Assembly (NCBI GenBank): GCA_937868095.1
Contig: CALMLO010000042.1
Span: 92,276 to 156,275, forward strand
Direction of reading: 5' to 3'
DNA length: 64,000 nucleotides
Origin: an uncultured Phycisphaerales bacterium
GTDB taxonomy: Bacteria > Planctomycetota > Phycisphaerae > Sedimentisphaerales > Anaerohalosphaeraceae
Positions 61,831-64,000 of this stretch are shown here, piece after piece. Positions within the stretch are counted from its first letter, which is position 1; every line of letters starts with the position of its first letter. The notes under the pieces are model-generated. The model had not been told where the DNA came from. It did not search any database and worked only from the letters and a program-made list of their open reading frames with translations. A program made the translations under genes and the position numbers.

Positions 61831-63666
61831 TCACTCAAACAAAGGATTTTGCTCTTTTTTTTCCCGCCGGCTGCCGCTGCGATCCTGAATATATCTGATT
61901 TGCCTCAGAAGATGCTCATACCCCTGCTCCCGCAGAAACGGCTCCAGAATCCGCCGGTTTCTCTTGTCGTAATACTGCAGCAGCGCAAACTGGAGCTTCT
62001 TTTCACGCAGCCCCTTCGGAACATGAATGGGTGTGCCCTCCGGCGAACGGCCCGATACAAACATCGCCGTGGACAACGTAAGCGGAATAGGTACAAAATC
62101 CTGCACCTGACGCGGCTTCCAGTTGCGGCGGACAAGGTATTCTGTCAGTTTCACCGCATCCGCCGACGTACAGCCGGGATGGCCGCTGATGAAATACGGC
62201 ACAAGATATTGTTTCTTGCCCGCCTTTCGCGTCAGCTGCTGAAAACGGCGTTCAAACTCCTCAAAAACCCCAAACGGCGGCTTATTCATCAGCGTCAGCA
62301 CAGAAGGCGAAATATGTTCCGGAGCAACCTTCAGATGTCCCCCGACAAAATGACAAACCAGCAGTTCAAGATACCGCGGCGCCGCCAGGGCCAAATCATG
62401 ACGAATCCCCGACGCCACATAAATCCGAACCGGACGCTTCTGCTGACCTGCCCACTGCTGAAGGGCCCCCAGCAGTTTTACAGACGGCCGCTGCTCTCCC
62501 TCCAGATGCGGGCATAAGTCAGGACAAATACAGCTGCTCCGGCTGCACGAAGACCCGCGCCCGCATTTCATCCCGTACATATTGGCTGTCGGCCCCCCCA
62601 CATCCTGAATGGTCCCCTTAAAATCAGGATGACCGGCTATCGCTTCGGCCTCACGAAGAATAGAATCAACAGAACGGCTGGAGACGCTCTTGCCCTGATG
62701 AAAGTAAATCGAACAAAAACTGCACCCCCCGAAGCACCCCCGATGACTCGTAATGCTGAATCGAACCGGCTCCAGCGCTGCAATCCCCCCCTGCCGGTCA
62801 TATTTCGGATGCCAGTTTCGGGTAAACGGCATAGTATACAAAGCATCCATTTCTTCCGTGGACAGCGGTTCAGCCGGCGGATTGACAACAACCGTTTCCA
62901 CCCCCTGCCCCTGAAGCACCGCACGCCCCGCCGGATGGGCTTGTTTCTGATAGGCAAGATGGGCCTTCATAAAAAGCCCCTGCTCCGCCCGCAGCTCTTC
63001 CCACCCCGGCAGCACAACCGCCCCTGCCGGCGGCTCAAGCCCTCCGATAAGCCGGTACGCAACCCCAGGAATATCCGTCAGTTGAGCAGTCGTTTGCCCC
63101 TTATCCAGCCGCCGCGCAATCGAAAGGATTTGCCGTTCGGCTATCCCGAAAACCAGCAAATCGGCCTTGGCCTCAATCAAAATCGACCGCTTCATCTGGT
63201 CCTCAATATAGTCATAATGAATCAGCCGCCGCAGACTGGCCTCCAGCCCGCCCAGCAGAATAGGAATCCCCTTGAACGCCTCTCGGCAGCGGGCCGCATA
63301 CGCCGCCAGCGGTTTATCCGGCCGCAGGTCCGTCCGCCCCCCAGGGCTGTAGTCATCGGTCTTTCGCCGGTGTCCCATAGACCCGTACATCGCCAGCCGA
63401 GAATCAATGCACCCCGACGTTATCCCCCAAAACAGCCGCGGCGGACCAAACTGGCGAAACGGTTCAACATCCCGCCAGTCGGGCTGAGCAAGAATAGCCG
63501 TCCGATACCCATGCTTCTCCAGCCACCGCCCAATCAGCGACACCCCAAACGCCGGATGGTCCACATATCCATCGCCGGTTACCAGAATAATATCCGGCCG
63601 CTCCCACCCAAGCGACCGCATCTCCTCCGCCGAACTCGGCAAAAAACCTGCATTCTTTCGATTCAT
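61831..63666 (-). CDS. ygiQ: YgiQ family radical SAM protein
   Basis: The 611-residue protein has the N-terminal YgiQ region (PDIILVTGDGYVDHPAFGVSLIGRWLEKHGYR, GLEASLRRLIHYDY), the radical-SAM cluster motif CFGGCSFCSI after RFSITSHRG, a further Cys cluster (SSCSRSSCICPDLCPHLEG) and PGCTSADAVKLTEYLVRR. The reaction of the family is unknown. The start is likely ATG at 63666 (AAGGGA six bases ahead); ATG at 63672 would add two residues. Confidence 0.92.
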   Translation of the reverse strand: MNRKNAGFLPSSAEEMRSLGWERPDIILVTGDGYVDHPAFGVSLIGRWLEKHGYRTAILAQPDWRDVEPFRQFGPPRLFWGITSGCIDSRLAMYGSMGHRRKTDDYSPGGRTDLRPDKPLAAYAARCREAFKGIPILLGGLEASLRRLIHYDYIEDQMKRSILIEAKADLLVFGIAERQILSIARRLDKGQTTAQLTDIPGVAYRLIGGLEPPAGAVVLPGWEELRAEQGLFMKAHLAYQKQAHPAGRAVLQGQGVETVVVNPPAEPLSTEEMDALYTMPFTRNWHPKYDRQGGIAALEPVRFSITSHRGCFGGCSFCSIYFHQGKSVSSRSVDSILREAEAIAGHPDFKGTIQDVGGPTANMYGMKCGRGSSCSRSSCICPDLCPHLEGEQRPSVKLLGALQQWAGQQKRPVRIYVASGIRHDLALAAPRYLELLVCHFVGGHLKVAPEHISPSVLTLMNKPPFGVFEEFERRFQQLTRKAGKKQYLVPYFISGHPGCTSADAVKLTEYLVRRNWKPRQVQDFVPIPLTLSTAMFVSGRSPEGTPIHVPKGLREKKLQFALLQYYDKRNRRILEPFLREQGYEHLLRQIRYIQDRSGSRREKKEQNPLFE

Positions 63667-63707
63667 AAGCATCCCTTCGGGCTTTTTATTGACGATGGCT
63701 CAAGTTT

Positions 63708-63716
63708 ACTATACCA
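63708..63716 (-). promoter_or_regulatory. Extended -10 promoter of ygiQ
   Basis: On the minus strand TGG directly precedes TATAGT (63708-63713), an extended -10 element about 42 bases before the ygiQ start. Confidence 0.45.
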
Positions 63717-63750
63717 TACCGCTTTCGTCGAGTTCACAATACAAACACGC

Positions 63751-63822
63751 GGGCCCGTAGCTCAGCGGTAGAGCAGGGGACTCATAATCCCTTGGTCCAA
63801 GGTTCGAATCCTTGCGGGCCCA
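63751..63822 (+). tRNA. tRNA with CAT anticodon, probably tRNA-Ile2
   Basis: The 72-base cloverleaf has acceptor GGGCCCG/CGGGCCC, D-arm GCTCAGCGGTAGAGC, anticodon loop CTCATAA in a GGGGA/TCCCT stem, T-arm CAAGGTTCGAATCCTTG and discriminator A. CAT could be Met or lysidine-modified Ile. The GGACTCATAATCC-like arm and TTGGTCC variable region match bacterial tRNA-Ile2, unlike the tRNA-Met at 55694-55767. Confidence 0.9.
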
Positions 63823-63904
63823 GTCTTCATTCCTTGCCATAAGTATCACCACAGCCAAGTATATCCCTGACAAACAGACAGGAGTATGTCTCTTGAGGAG
63901 GACA

Positions 63905-64000
63905 ATGGCCGGCGGGCGGCCTTCGGAAGCGGGGAGTTGGGGGGCGGGGGTGTTGTCAAAAATTGCTGTTTTGTGGGTTTTTGGGCTGGAAATGGGGTTT
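63905..64000 (+). CDS. Possible start of a gene running off the window
   Basis: GAGGAGG (63895-63901) is followed by an ATG at 63905 and 32 open codons to the window end, giving a Gly-rich start and then VLSKIAVLWVFGLEMGF. The stretch is strikingly rich in G and T compared with the C-rich plus strand elsewhere. Chance cannot be excluded at this length. Confidence 0.25.
   Translation, partial: MAGGRPSEAGSWGAGVLSKIAVLWVFGLEMGF

Overview
The window reads as chromosomal DNA from a planctomycete, most likely of the class Phycisphaerae (Sedimentisphaerales-like). The main pointers are pairs of dockerin-like Asp/Asn-rich repeats at the C-termini of exported proteins (first bases of the window and the giant protease), a GspG-like pseudopilin, a FlgI-like lipoprotein with HEAT-type repeats, a Gld-type ABC exporter with a DUF4340 protein, and moderate GC with long, well spaced genes. 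No phage, transposon or CRISPR is visible. Assignment to a class is inference from these gene features; no 16S gene is present.

Layout. 1-3,005: the tail of a dockerin-type protein and a secreted GH31 alpha-glucosidase. 3,024-7,516 (minus): mltA lytic transglycosylase, a beta-CASP metallo-RNase, a PfkB-type sugar kinase with an unusual active-site motif, and a pseudopilin. 7,716-25,148 (plus): a CsgG/GNA1162-like lipoprotein, a threonine-branch operon (hom plus an ApgM-type protein that is probably the homoserine kinase), a WaaP/Kdo-kinase-like protein with an altered catalytic Asp, two exported NfeD/SppA-type serine proteases, a FlgI-like lipoprotein, smc, a non-catalytic/catalytic M16 peptidase pair, and a coiled-coil protein paired with a membrane protein resembling a degenerate BY-kinase.

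25,046-33,944 (minus): a RuvX::6-phosphogluconolactonase fusion, manC, a KDG-kinase-like gene, then a cysteine and Fe-S operon (Rrf2 regulator, cysK, cysE, nadA, nifU, nifS) in which cysteine synthesis, sulfur mobilisation, cluster scaffolding and an Fe-S client enzyme are chained by overlapping or abutting codons. 34,175-36,657 (plus): exonuclease III and a 515-residue protein with an embedded HPr-like domain. 36,668-41,336 (minus): a four-gene GldA/F/G + DUF4340 membrane system.

41,594-53,521 (minus): one 11.9-kb gene for a secreted subtilisin of 3,975 residues carrying three tandem beta-helix modules, glycine-rich loops and a dockerin-like repeat pair. 53,965-64,000: aroA; a promoter-driven structured small RNA with features of 6S RNA; tRNA-Met and tRNA-Glu; a membrane protein with a sigma-like N-terminus; clpC with a hotdog thioesterase and a small exported protein; a YgiQ radical-SAM protein; and a CAU-anticodon tRNA (probably tRNA-Ile2).

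The items most worth pursuing are the giant protease/beta-helix protein, the small RNA, the RuvX-PGL fusion, the coiled-coil plus degenerate-kinase pair, the HPr-containing protein, the sigma-like membrane protein and the palindrome in front of clpC.
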